Shown: positions 1 through 7,291 of the stretch, piece by piece | How positions within the stretch are numbered: position 1 is the stretch's first letter | Layout: every line of letters begins with the position of its first letter | Origin: Bacteroidales bacterium UBA932 | Lineage (GTDB): Bacteria > Bacteroidota > Bacteroidia > Bacteroidales > UBA932 | DNA length: 10,067 nucleotides | Assembly (NCBI GenBank): GCA_002293585.1 | Contig: DBDM01000046.1 | Coordinates: forward strand, 1 to 10,067 | Direction: 5' to 3' | The notes under the pieces: model-generated | Databases searched by the model: none | Told to the model about the DNA's origin: nothing | The model's input: the letters and a program-made list of their open reading frames with translations, nothing else | Translations under genes and position numbers: made by a program

Positions 1-21
1 CAATCATAAATAATAAATTAA

Positions 22-2490
22 TTATAAGGTATTCAGCGCATTCAGCTTACGGGCGAGGGTGTCCAAATCGGATATGAGTACCTGGCGCGCCTTGCTGCCC
101 TCAAAGGGGCCGACAATACCGGCGGCTTCCAGCTGGTCCATAATGCGGCCGGCACGGTTATAGCCAAGGTTTAATTTACGTTGTATGAGCGAAGTAGAAC
201 CCTGCTGATGTTGTACTACCACGCGGGCAGCCTCATCGAACATTTTGTCGCGGCGATTAAGGTCTACCTCACCGGGGCCGTTCCCGTCGCCACTTTCTTC
301 ACCGGTATATTCGGGCAGGTAGAAAGCATGTTCATAGCCACGCTGCGCGCCTATATATTCACAAATTTTCTCCACCTCCGGCGTATCGACAAAGGCGCAC
401 TGCACACGGATCATTTCATTGCCGGTGGACACGAGCATATCGCCGCGCCCAATGAGCTGATTGGCGCCGGTGGTATCTAAAATAGTGCGGGAGTCGATAC
501 TCGAAATCACGCGGAAAGCCACGCGGGCCGGGAAGTTCGCCTTGATCAGCCCGGTGATAATGTTGGTCGTAGGGCGCTGCGTGGCAATTACCAGGTGAAT
601 ACCTATAGCCCGCGCCAACTGCGCCAGGCGTGCAATAGGGTCTTCCACCTCGCGGCCGGCCGTCATAATAAGGTCGGCAAATTCATCAATCACCACCACT
701 ATATAAGGTAAATACCTGTGCCCCTTCTGCGGGTTTAAACGGCGGTTGGCAAAACGCTCGTTATATTCCTTAATATTGCGCACCTGCGCCTGTTTCAGCA
801 AGTCGTAGCGCTCGTCCATTTCTTTGCAGAGTGATTTTAAAGTATACACTACTTTCTGCGTATCGGTCATAATACTTTCGTCGGCATCGGGCAGCTTGGC
901 AAGGAAGTGGCGTTCTATTTTTGAATAGAGTGTAAGCTCCACTTTTTTCGGATCTACCAATACGAATTTCAGTTCCGCCGGATGTTTCTTATATAATAGA
1001 GAGGTCAAAATGGCGTTCAATCCCACCGATTTCCCCTGCCCTGTGGCGCCTGCCACCAGCAAGTGCGGCATTTTCGCCAGGTCAAAAGCATAGGTTTCAT
1101 TTGAAATAGTTTTACCCAGCACCACCGGCAAGTCATATTTGGCTTCCTGAAACTTCGCCGACTTCACCACCGACAGCATGGACACAGTTTCGGGGTGTTC
1201 GTTGGGCACTTCAATACCCACGGTGCCCTTACCGGGAATGGGCGCTATAATACGAATACCAAGGGCTGCAAGGCTCAACGCAATATCATCTTCCAGGCGT
1301 TTGATCGCTGAAATACGCACGCCGGCTTTCGGCACAATTTCATATAAGGTCACTGTAGGCCCAATGGTAGCAATGATTTTCTCAATACCTATTTTGTAAT
1401 TGTTGAGTGTTTTAACAATTTTATTTTTATTCTTTTCCAACTCCGTTTCACTCACCCGCGCCGTGGCCGATTTATGGTCGCTGAGCAGGTCGAGGGGCGG
1501 CCGTTTATAGCCCGATAGTTCCAAGGTAGGGTCAAACAGCGTCCGGTTATTCAAAATTTCCGCCGGAATGCTATCTTCATCTTCTTTTTCATCTACTTCC
1601 AACTGAATTTCATCATCGTCGTCAGCCGCAAAATCTTGCGGCTCTACATCGTCGTCGCATTCTTCTTCCTCTTCTTCGTCCACTTCCTCTTCACCTTCTT
1701 CACCTTCTTCATCTATTTCTTCCTCATCGTCGCCAGAAGGCGCAATATCTTGCGTCTCTACATCATCGTCATCTTCGGGAGACACAATATCTTGTGTCTC
1801 TACATCACCTTCTTCAGGATCCGCAAGATATTGCGGCTCTACATTTTTCTTCCTGCTGAATAATTGTTCCAGGAAATGAATAACACGTTTATTGATCAAC
1901 ACGCCCCACATCACTAACAGGAAAAATAACAATAGCGCCGTACCGGCAATGCCCATTTCCGCTTCGAGCCAGCGGGCTGTGTAGAAACCGTGAAGACCGC
2001 CAAGCCCGTTGCCCAGCAATCCCTGCCATGAAGTATAAGTGAAAACAAACCCCAACGTCACCGATAATAATATCAGGCCGGTCACCGACACAATGAAACT
2101 TTTCAGCAACGGCAGGCCTTTTACTTTCAACAAATAAAGTCCCCACATCCCGAAAAGGAAAGGAAGGAAAAAAGCTGCGATACCGAAATATGTACCGACC
2201 AACAGGTGTGCCCAACGGTAACCTATCTTTCCGGCGGCATTACCGGCAGTCACTTCCGTAGTGCCGGCATCAGGGTCTTGGGCTAAACTTTGGTCTTCAG
2301 CCCAGGTAAAAACGTAAGAAAACATGGCTATCGTCGTAAACGCGGCAAAAAGACATACCAATAAACCCATCAGGAAACGCAGGCGTTCGTCCTTCCAAAA
2401 CCACCGTTTTACCGGCTTTCCGGGTTCCGTCAGGACGGGATTCTGTCCTGACGGCAGGTCTATTTCCACATTTTTCTTTATCCTAGCCAT
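22..2490 (-). CDS. ftsK: FtsK/SpoIIIE-family DNA translocase
   Basis: Septum-anchored, ATP-driven DNA pump that clears chromosome ends from the closing division site and supports dimer resolution. The 822-residue product has four hydrophobic membrane segments (about 38-61, 94-120, 130-152, 180-200). A strongly acidic linker follows (about 217-309), then the alpha/beta motor with Walker A GATGQGKS at 481-488 and Walker B VVVIDEFAD at 598-606. A winged-helix gamma domain (about 748-812) would read DNA polarity sequences. Length is close to SpoIIIE-type proteins and much shorter than E. coli FtsK. The ATG overlaps the end of murA by 8 bases (GATGGCTAG), so translational coupling is likely; no Shine-Dalgarno is visible. 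Oddities: the linker contains four DVE(T/P)Q-type repeats that are hairpins at the DNA level, and a 10-bp-stem hairpin covers codons 13-22. The family call is secure. Confidence 0.97.
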   Translation of the reverse strand: MARIKKNVEIDLPSGQNPVLTEPGKPVKRWFWKDERLRFLMGLLVCLFAAFTTIAMFSYVFTWAEDQSLAQDPDAGTTEVTAGNAAGKIGYRWAHLLVGTYFGIAAFFLPFLFGMWGLYLLKVKGLPLLKSFIVSVTGLILLSVTLGFVFTYTSWQGLLGNGLGGLHGFYTARWLEAEMGIAGTALLLFFLLVMWGVLINKRVIHFLEQLFSRKKNVEPQYLADPEEGDVETQDIVSPEDDDDVETQDIAPSGDDEEEIDEEGEEGEEEVDEEEEEECDDDVEPQDFAADDDDEIQLEVDEKEDEDSIPAEILNNRTLFDPTLELSGYKRPPLDLLSDHKSATARVSETELEKNKNKIVKTLNNYKIGIEKIIATIGPTVTLYEIVPKAGVRISAIKRLEDDIALSLAALGIRIIAPIPGKGTVGIEVPNEHPETVSMLSVVKSAKFQEAKYDLPVVLGKTISNETYAFDLAKMPHLLVAGATGQGKSVGLNAILTSLLYKKHPAELKFVLVDPKKVELTLYSKIERHFLAKLPDADESIMTDTQKVVYTLKSLCKEMDERYDLLKQAQVRNIKEYNERFANRRLNPQKGHRYLPYIVVVIDEFADLIMTAGREVEDPIARLAQLARAIGIHLVIATQRPTTNIITGLIKANFPARVAFRVISSIDSRTILDTTGANQLIGRGDMLVSTGNEMIRVQCAFVDTPEVEKICEYIGAQRGYEHAFYLPEYTGEESGDGNGPGEVDLNRRDKMFDEAARVVVQHQQGSTSLIQRKLNLGYNRAGRIMDQLEAAGIVGPFEGSKARQVLISDLDTLARKLNALNTL
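1625..1845 (-). repeat. Four 23-bp hairpin-forming repeats inside ftsK
   Basis: Four related 23-mers lie at 1628-1650, 1742-1764, 1784-1806 and 1823-1845. On the minus strand they encode DVEPQDFA, DVETQDIA, DVETQDIV and NVEPQYLA. Each is a stem-loop with a 4-base loop. The plus-strand arms are GCCGCAA/TTGCGGC (1625-1642), CGCAA/TTGCG (1741-1754), GACACAA/TTGTGTC (1781-1798) and CCGCAA/TTGCGG (1821-1836). The arms differ between copies but stay paired. The 14-base core of the copy at 1822-1835 is the exact reverse complement of the core at 1741-1754. All copies keep the ftsK frame. Whether the signal acts on DNA, RNA or protein is unknown. Confidence 0.8.
2427..2454 (-). repeat. Perfect 10-bp inverted repeat just inside ftsK
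   Basis: CCGTCAGGAC (2427-2436) and GTCCTGACGG (2445-2454) are exact reverse complements separated by 8 bases. The structure covers ftsK codons 13-22 (residues PSGQNPVLTE), starting 36 bases after the start-codon A. In the mRNA it would be a strong hairpin in the early coding region, just downstream of the murA/ftsK overlap. There is no T-tract, so it is not a canonical terminator. Confidence 0.75.
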
Positions 2491-3793
2491 CTGTTCGTGT
2501 AATTTTTGCGCCCAAAGCGTTCAACCGCGTATCAATGTGCTGATAGCCGCGGTCTATTTGTTCAATGTTATGAATACAACTTGTTCCTTTGGCGCTCATG
2601 GCCGCAATAAGCAGGGCGATCCCTGCGCGTATGTCGGGCGAACTCATTACCGCCGCGCGTAACTGCATCGTATGATTATGTCCGATCACCGTGGCGCGGT
2701 GCGGGTCGCAAAGGATGATTTGCGCTCCCATATCTATGAGCTTATCCACGAAGAACAGGCGGCTCTCAAACATTTTTTGATGTATCAGCACGGTACCTTT
2801 AGCCTGCGTGGCCACCACCAGGAATACGCTTAACAAGTCGGGCGTCAATCCCGGCCAGGGCGCATCGGCAATAGTCATGATAGATCCGTCGATGAATGAT
2901 TCGATTTCATAATGTTCCTGTTCGGGGACAACAATGTCGTCGCCATCACAATTAACAGTGATCCCTAAGCGACGGAACTGGTCGGGAATAATTCCCAATT
3001 CTTTATATGCCACGTTCTTGATGCGCAATTCGCTACGGGTCATGGCCGCCATACCAATAAAACTGCCTACTTCAATCATGTCGGGCAGCACCGTATGTTC
3101 CGTGCCGCGAAGAGAGGTCACGCCTTCAATGGTCAGCAGGTTGGAACCAATGCCGTTAATCTTAGCGCCCATGCGCACCAGCATACGACAGAGTTGTTGC
3201 AGGTAAGGCTCACAGGCCGCATTATAAATAGTGGTAATCCCGGAAGCCATTACGGCAGCCATAATAATATTGGCAGTGCCGGTTACCGAGGCTTCATCAA
3301 GAAGCATGTAGGTTCCTTTTAATTTTTTAGCTTCCACGTGGTAGAAGCCGGAATGCGTATCATAGGTGAATTTAGCGCCTAATTTTTCAAACCCGATAAA
3401 GTGAGTATCCAAACGACGACGGCCTATCTGGTCGCCACCGGGCCGCGGAATATAGCCCACCCCAAAACGGGCAAGCATAGGCCCCACGATCATTACCGAG
3501 CCGCGCAAAGCCGCCGCCCTTTTACGAAATTCCGGTGTTTTCAGATAATCAAGACTGACATTTGCCGCACGAAAACTATACGTACCTTCGCCGCGGCGGT
3601 CAACTTCCACACCCATATCTTTCAACAGGTCTATCAGGCAGAGCACATCTACGATCTCCGGGACATTGTGCACGGTAACCGCTTCCGAAGTAAGCAAAGT
3701 GGCGCACAAAATTTGCAGCACTTCATTTTTCGCACCCTGGGGCACGATTTCCCCTTTTAGGCGGCATCCGCCTTCCACGCTGAAAGTAGACAT
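2483..3793 (-). CDS. murA: UDP-N-acetylglucosamine 1-carboxyvinyltransferase
   Basis: Cytoplasmic enzyme that transfers enolpyruvate from PEP to UDP-GlcNAc, the first committed step of peptidoglycan synthesis. The 436-residue product is slightly longer than E. coli MurA (419) and aligns from end to end by eye. K22-N23 of the substrate site is present, as are R389 (E. coli R397) and D319 (the expected equivalent of E. coli D305). The flexible loop reads PRPGGDQIGRR: the residue matching E. coli Cys115 is Asp121 (codon at 3431-3433). Cys-to-Asp forms of MurA are active and insensitive to fosfomycin in other bacteria, so intrinsic resistance is expected here. The N-terminus MSTFSVEGG matches the family start. 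The gene lies between DUF4290 and ftsK on the same strand and overlaps ftsK by 8 bases. No convincing promoter of its own was found in the repeat-rich 153-bp gap upstream. Confidence 0.97.
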   Translation of the reverse strand: MSTFSVEGGCRLKGEIVPQGAKNEVLQILCATLLTSEAVTVHNVPEIVDVLCLIDLLKDMGVEVDRRGEGTYSFRAANVSLDYLKTPEFRKRAAALRGSVMIVGPMLARFGVGYIPRPGGDQIGRRRLDTHFIGFEKLGAKFTYDTHSGFYHVEAKKLKGTYMLLDEASVTGTANIIMAAVMASGITTIYNAACEPYLQQLCRMLVRMGAKINGIGSNLLTIEGVTSLRGTEHTVLPDMIEVGSFIGMAAMTRSELRIKNVAYKELGIIPDQFRRLGITVNCDGDDIVVPEQEHYEIESFIDGSIMTIADAPWPGLTPDLLSVFLVVATQAKGTVLIHQKMFESRLFFVDKLIDMGAQIILCDPHRATVIGHNHTMQLRAAVMSSPDIRAGIALLIAAMSAKGTSCIHNIEQIDRGYQHIDTRLNALGAKITRTDG

Positions 3794-3946
3794 GAAATAA
3801 AATTACGAATTACGATTTACAAATTACAAGTTAAGCGTGAAGCGTAAAGTGTTTAAAAATTTAAAGATTTCCCTAATTTCCTAATCTCTTAGTCACTTAG
3901 TCTCTTAATCACTTTTTTCATTCTCAATTTTCAATTCTCAACTCCC
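3794..3946. repeat. Intergenic arrays of degenerate 7/8-base tandem repeats
   Basis: The gap between the DUF4290 and murA genes is built from short tandem units. In order these are ATTACGA, ATTACGA, TTTACAA, ATTACAA (3802-3829); AGCGTGA, AGCGTAA, AGTGTTT (3834-3854); the 8-mers CTAATTTC, CTAATCTC, TTAGTCAC, TTAGTCTC, TTAATCAC (3873-3912); and ATTCTCA, ATTTTCA, ATTCTCA (3920-3940). Similar short tandemly repeated heptamers are known in intergenic DNA of some cyanobacteria. No clear TAnnTTTG promoter or terminator hairpin is visible. Confidence 0.8.
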
Positions 3947-4630
3947 TTACACCTGTCCCGGTCCACCTTTTTTCTTCTTCTTTTTCTTCTTTTTCTTCTT
4001 CTTATTATTGCTGGAAGCTTTCCTCATCAAGGCCTGTTCGGCTTCGATATCGGCCTGCACATCAGGCAGCGCCGTTCCCGCAGGCAACACTATCCGCCCT
4101 TTAGACATAGCGGTCAGGTCACGAATAATAATTTCGTCGGTTACCGTATCTTTATTCCACAACAGGTAGTCGCGCTTCATGTAAGCGGCAATTCTTAAAG
4201 CTACGGTTGTGCGTTCTTCATTGTCGGGGCGTTCGGACAAAACGTCTATCATTGCCTGAATAGCACGCCCATAGTGCATAATTTTCACCGGAGCGCCGGG
4301 GTACGGCAGTCGCTGGGGCTTTTCCTGAAACGATTCGCGGGAAGGTGTAGGGTACGGCGCATCGATATCAATATCGAAATCGGAAATAATATGCACATGA
4401 TCCCATAGTTTATGCTTGAAATCATTCACATCACGCAGGTGCGGATTTAAGTCTCCCATCAATGCTACAGCAGTCATGATCTGCTCATTACGCTTTTCGC
4501 GATCAGGTATTTCGGATATTTTCTGTATCATTCGCTGAATATGGCGGCCATATTCCGGCAATACCAGCTTTTTCCGCTGCGTATTATAGTCAGTGAAAGG
4601 TATGATAGCGTCTTTTTCGATTAAATTCAT
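3947..4630 (-). CDS. DUF4290-family protein with polylysine tail
   Basis: A 227-residue soluble protein of unknown function, recognised as the Bacteroidota-restricted DUF4290 family that commonly neighbours murA. It has no signal peptide or membrane segment. Two halves look like an internal duplication: YGRHIQRMIQKISEIPDREKR (about 27-47) resembles YGRAIQAMIDVLSERPDNEER (about 120-140), and each continues into a helix ending in Ala and Met. The C-terminus is a run of 12 lysines (residues 210-221, codons at 3968-4003, AAA and AAG mixed) followed by GGPGQV; such a tail could bind nucleic acid or slow ribosomes. It is the first gene of the minus-strand cluster leading to murA and ftsK and has its own promoter. 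Function is not known; a link to the cell envelope or division is inferred only from its neighbours. Confidence 0.85.
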   Translation of the reverse strand: MNLIEKDAIIPFTDYNTQRKKLVLPEYGRHIQRMIQKISEIPDREKRNEQIMTAVALMGDLNPHLRDVNDFKHKLWDHVHIISDFDIDIDAPYPTPSRESFQEKPQRLPYPGAPVKIMHYGRAIQAMIDVLSERPDNEERTTVALRIAAYMKRDYLLWNKDTVTDEIIIRDLTAMSKGRIVLPAGTALPDVQADIEAEQALMRKASSNNKKKKKKKKKKKKGGPGQV

Positions 4631-4648
4631 AAATTTAGTTTATTTCGG

Positions 4649-4679
4649 CAAATGTACGAAAAAATTTGCTTTTATCAAA
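4649..4679 (-). promoter_or_regulatory. Promoter of the DUF4290-murA-ftsK cluster
   Basis: On the minus strand TTTG (4679-4676) and TACATTTG (4656-4649) are separated by 19 bases, matching the Bacteroidota -33 TTTG / -7 TAnnTTTG consensus. The -7 box ends 18 bases before the DUF4290 start codon. It interlocks with the oppositely oriented arsR promoter. Confidence 0.75.
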
Positions 4680-4696
4680 ATAGTATCGTATATTTG
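4665..4696 (+). promoter_or_regulatory. Promoter of the ArsR-family gene
   Basis: TTTG (4665-4668) and TATATTTG (4689-4696) are separated by 20 bases, fitting the Bacteroidota -33/-7 consensus. The -7 box ends 21 bases before the ATG. Its -33 half lies inside the divergent promoter, so polymerases on the two promoters would compete. Confidence 0.75.
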
Positions 4697-4710
4697 TAAT
4701 CGAATAACAA
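4694..4710. promoter_or_regulatory. Candidate ArsR operator (imperfect dyad)
   Basis: TTGTAAT (4694-4700) and ATAACAA (4704-4710) form an inverted repeat matching at 6 of 7 positions around CGA. It overlaps the end of the -7 box and the expected transcription start of the regulator gene, a suitable place for autorepression. A dyad this short in AT-rich DNA may be coincidental. Confidence 0.35.
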
Positions 4711-4717
4711 AATTATC

Positions 4718-5044
4718 ATGGCTTATAAAAAACAAGAAGATTTCAGTAAAAGCGACGTTGAATTTTCAGCTCTGGCGCGCGCTTTATCACACCCTGCCCG
4801 CTTAGCCATCCTGCGCATATTACTATCGGGCGAAATCCATACCTGCGGCGACATTGTCAAAGTGCTTCCTATTGCACAACCGACCGTGTCACAACACCTC
4901 AAAGAGCTACGCCTGGTAGGCCTCATCAAGTATGAAGTTCAGCCGCCGCGGGTACTGTACAGTATCAACAAGCAACGTTTCCAGAAAATGGAAAAAATGT
5001 GGGCCAAGGTGTTCCTTACCGGTGAAACGGCAGTATTTGAATAA
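4718..5044 (+). CDS. ArsR-family winged-helix transcriptional regulator
   Basis: A 108-residue DNA-binding protein of the ArsR/SmtB fold. ALSHPARLAILRIL (22-35) is the typical first-helix signature, the recognition helix lies at about 54-67 (QPTVSQHLKELRLV), and the beta-wing at about 69-83. The only cysteine is C43 in IHTCGDI; the usual ELCVC metal site is missing, so arsenic or cadmium sensing is not supported and the signal is unknown. The ATG follows an AT-rich leader without Shine-Dalgarno, as is usual in this phylum. It is divergent from the DUF4290-murA-ftsK cluster with only 87 bases between starts, so it may repress itself and perhaps that cluster. Its stop is 9 bases from the stop of the convergent RelA/SpoT gene, with no terminator hairpin seen between them. 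Confidence 0.93.
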   Translation: MAYKKQEDFSKSDVEFSALARALSHPARLAILRILLSGEIHTCGDIVKVLPIAQPTVSQHLKELRLVGLIKYEVQPPRVLYSINKQRFQKMEKMWAKVFLTGETAVFE

Positions 5045-5053
5045 GCGGCGGCG

Positions 5054-7288
5054 TTAATCGTCGACCTTATCCACACGTTTCACGCTTTCCATACCTCTGA
5101 TCTTCTTCACCTTTTCGATCAGCTGCTCCAAGTCATTGGTGTCGTGCACATAAAGGTCTAAGTAAGATTCGAAAACCCCGTCGTCGGCGCTCATGGATAT
5201 TTTACGGATGTTCACGCTCAACTCTCCCGTTATTAAATTGGACACATCCTGCAGCACGCCTATGCGGTCGATACCGCGCAGTTCCAGTCGCACCAAAAAC
5301 GACATAGCCGTATGTTTAGCCCAACGCGCCTGAATAATACGGTCGCCGTGCTGGGCGGCCAGGCGCAATGCCACACGGCATTTCTTTTTGTGGATGGTCA
5401 CGCCCGCCTCATCTTCATCTAAAAAGCATATAATATCGTCGCCGGGAATGGGTTTGCAACACGGAGCCGCCGTATAAGAAAGTTTTTTCTTTCCTTCCGC
5501 CACTTCCTGCAACATATAGGTGTTTTTCGGGTCGATTTTTTCTTCCGTTTCTTCTTTTTTATCGCCCCCGACAAAGGGCAGAAACTGCAATCCCCAATAG
5601 CGCACCTGTTTTTTCGGGATATTCTGGCGAACAATATTTTCAAGGCCGGACAGGTCGATCAATCCTGCGCCTATCTTGCTTAGTAATTCATGCTTATTGC
5701 TCACTTTATAGGCCAGCAGCAATTTATTGATCATCCGCGAATGTATGGTAATACCCAACCTTTTCAGTTCTTTTTCCAACAGGTCATGCCCTTGCTTATA
5801 CGGCCCCTGTTGCTCCGTCTTTAGCGATTCCATGATCTGGTTTTTAGCCCTGGGCGTTACTACCATATCCAACCATTCCGGCTGCGGATGCTGGGTTTCG
5901 GCAGTTAATATTTCTATTTGATCGCCGCTACGAAGCTGGTAATTCAACGGTTTCAACTTATGATTCACCTTGGCGGCAATGGCTTTGCTTCCTATACCCG
6001 TGTGCAGGGAATAAGCAAAATCAAGCGCCGTAGCGCCCTTAGGCAGGGCCTTGGAATCGCCTTTAGGCGTGTACACGTAGACTTCAAAAGCCAGCAGTCC
6101 CGACTGAAAACGGTCGAGAAAAGCCATGGTAGTATCTTCTTCGGCCGGGTTGTCAAACATATCTTTCACCTGTCCGAGCCATTTATCCAATTCGTTTTCC
6201 TGGTCTTTTCCCTTCTTGTATTTCCAATAAGCCACCACACCGTGTGAAGCAATGTCGTCCATTCGTTGAGAACGGATCTGCACGTCGACCCAGGTGCCCA
6301 ACGGGCCCACCAGGGTACAATGCAAAGCCTCGTAACCATTGACTTTCGGATTATTCGTCCAGTCGCGCAACTTATCCGGACGCGAACGGTAAACTTCCGT
6401 CAGCAACTGATAAATATTCCAACACTGCGCTCGCTCGGTGATCCCCGGATGTAATTCAAAGATCAGCCGCACAGCGAACAAATCGCTGACCTCTTCAAAG
6501 GAGATATTTTTGCTGTTCATCTTCCGCCACACCGAATACACGGAACGGGTGTAGCCTTCAATAGCGACATTTACTTTTTCCTGTTCGAATTTTTCCCTGA
6601 TGGGACGTACAAAGCGCTGAATAAATTCCTGCCGGGCTTCTTCCCCTTCTTCCAGTTTACGTTGAATGGAGTTATATTCATCGGGCATGGAATTACGCAG
6701 GCAAAGATTTTCGAGTTCGGTCTTAATCTCGTATAAACCCAGCCGGTGCGCCAAAGGGACAAAGAAATACATGGTTTCGCCGATGATCTTCGTACGTTTG
6801 TGTTCGGGCATTGATTCCAGCGTGCGCATATTGTGCAGGCGGTCGGCCATCTTGATCAAAATTACCCGGAGATCGTCGGTAAGGGTATGTAAAATACGTT
6901 TAAAATTCTCGGCCTGCAATGAAGTGTCGCCATCAAATACCCCTTCGATCTTGGTAAGTCCGTCGACAATAGAAGCGATCTTTTCACCGAACAAACGGCT
7001 AATATCGGCAATAGTGTAACTGGTATCCTCCACCACGTCATGCAGCAAGGAAGCCATGATCGACTTATAAGCCAGTCCGATGTCCTGCACCACAATTTTT
7101 GCTACGGCAATGGGGTGAAGAATATAAGGTTCCCCCGACTTACGGCGCATGCCTTTGTGTGCCGTATTCGCCAATTCAAAGGCTTTACGGATGTCGGCCC
7201 TTTCGTCGGCGCTACAGCGGTCGTAAATTAACCTCTCCAATTCGGCAAAGGCATCCTCAATTATCCTTTCGTCTGATTCCTGTTCCAT
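5054..7288 (-). CDS. RelA/SpoT-family (p)ppGpp hydrolase/synthetase
   Basis: Cytoplasmic enzyme of the stringent response that makes and/or degrades (p)ppGpp. The 744-residue product has full long-RSH architecture: HD hydrolase (about 25-190), synthetase (about 240-360), TGS (about 400-462), helical region, zinc-finger-like segment with C610-C611, H633 and C637, and a C-terminal ACT domain (about 663-740). Hydrolase residues look intact: H58, HDVVED 83-88, and ADRLHNMRTL 148-157. The synthetase keeps D269, N317/Y319 and H323. However, the usual GRPKH-type loop reads GYTRS (245-249) and the E of E(V/I)QIR is D335, so synthesis may be weak. The start is 3 bases after the stop of the secreted-protein gene, implying co-transcription. 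I leave the symbol blank because relA and spoT cannot be separated here. Confidence 0.95.
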   Translation of the reverse strand: MEQESDERIIEDAFAELERLIYDRCSADERADIRKAFELANTAHKGMRRKSGEPYILHPIAVAKIVVQDIGLAYKSIMASLLHDVVEDTSYTIADISRLFGEKIASIVDGLTKIEGVFDGDTSLQAENFKRILHTLTDDLRVILIKMADRLHNMRTLESMPEHKRTKIIGETMYFFVPLAHRLGLYEIKTELENLCLRNSMPDEYNSIQRKLEEGEEARQEFIQRFVRPIREKFEQEKVNVAIEGYTRSVYSVWRKMNSKNISFEEVSDLFAVRLIFELHPGITERAQCWNIYQLLTEVYRSRPDKLRDWTNNPKVNGYEALHCTLVGPLGTWVDVQIRSQRMDDIASHGVVAYWKYKKGKDQENELDKWLGQVKDMFDNPAEEDTTMAFLDRFQSGLLAFEVYVYTPKGDSKALPKGATALDFAYSLHTGIGSKAIAAKVNHKLKPLNYQLRSGDQIEILTAETQHPQPEWLDMVVTPRAKNQIMESLKTEQQGPYKQGHDLLEKELKRLGITIHSRMINKLLLAYKVSNKHELLSKIGAGLIDLSGLENIVRQNIPKKQVRYWGLQFLPFVGGDKKEETEEKIDPKNTYMLQEVAEGKKKLSYTAAPCCKPIPGDDIICFLDEDEAGVTIHKKKCRVALRLAAQHGDRIIQARWAKHTAMSFLVRLELRGIDRIGVLQDVSNLITGELSVNIRKISMSADDGVFESYLDLYVHDTNDLEQLIEKVKKIRGMESVKRVDKVDD

Positions 7289-7291
7289 AAT

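Noticed and set aside
181..480. Plus-strand open frame of 99 codons over ftsK
   Set aside because: It is a shadow of the conserved ftsK motor region with no family resemblance; the same applies to the other frames opposite murA, the RelA/SpoT gene and the secreted-protein gene.
3802..3940. Repeat array as a CRISPR
   Set aside because: Units are 7-8 bases, degenerate and directly abutting, with no unique spacers and no cas genes nearby.
3968..4003. Lysine run as a programmed frameshift site
   Set aside because: The AAA/AAG mixture gives few slippery heptamers, the stop comes six codons later, and no alternative-frame extension is recognisable.
5045..5053. Terminator between the convergent ArsR and RelA/SpoT genes
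   Set aside because: Only nine bases separate the stops and no stem-loop with a T-run is visible there or just inside either gene.
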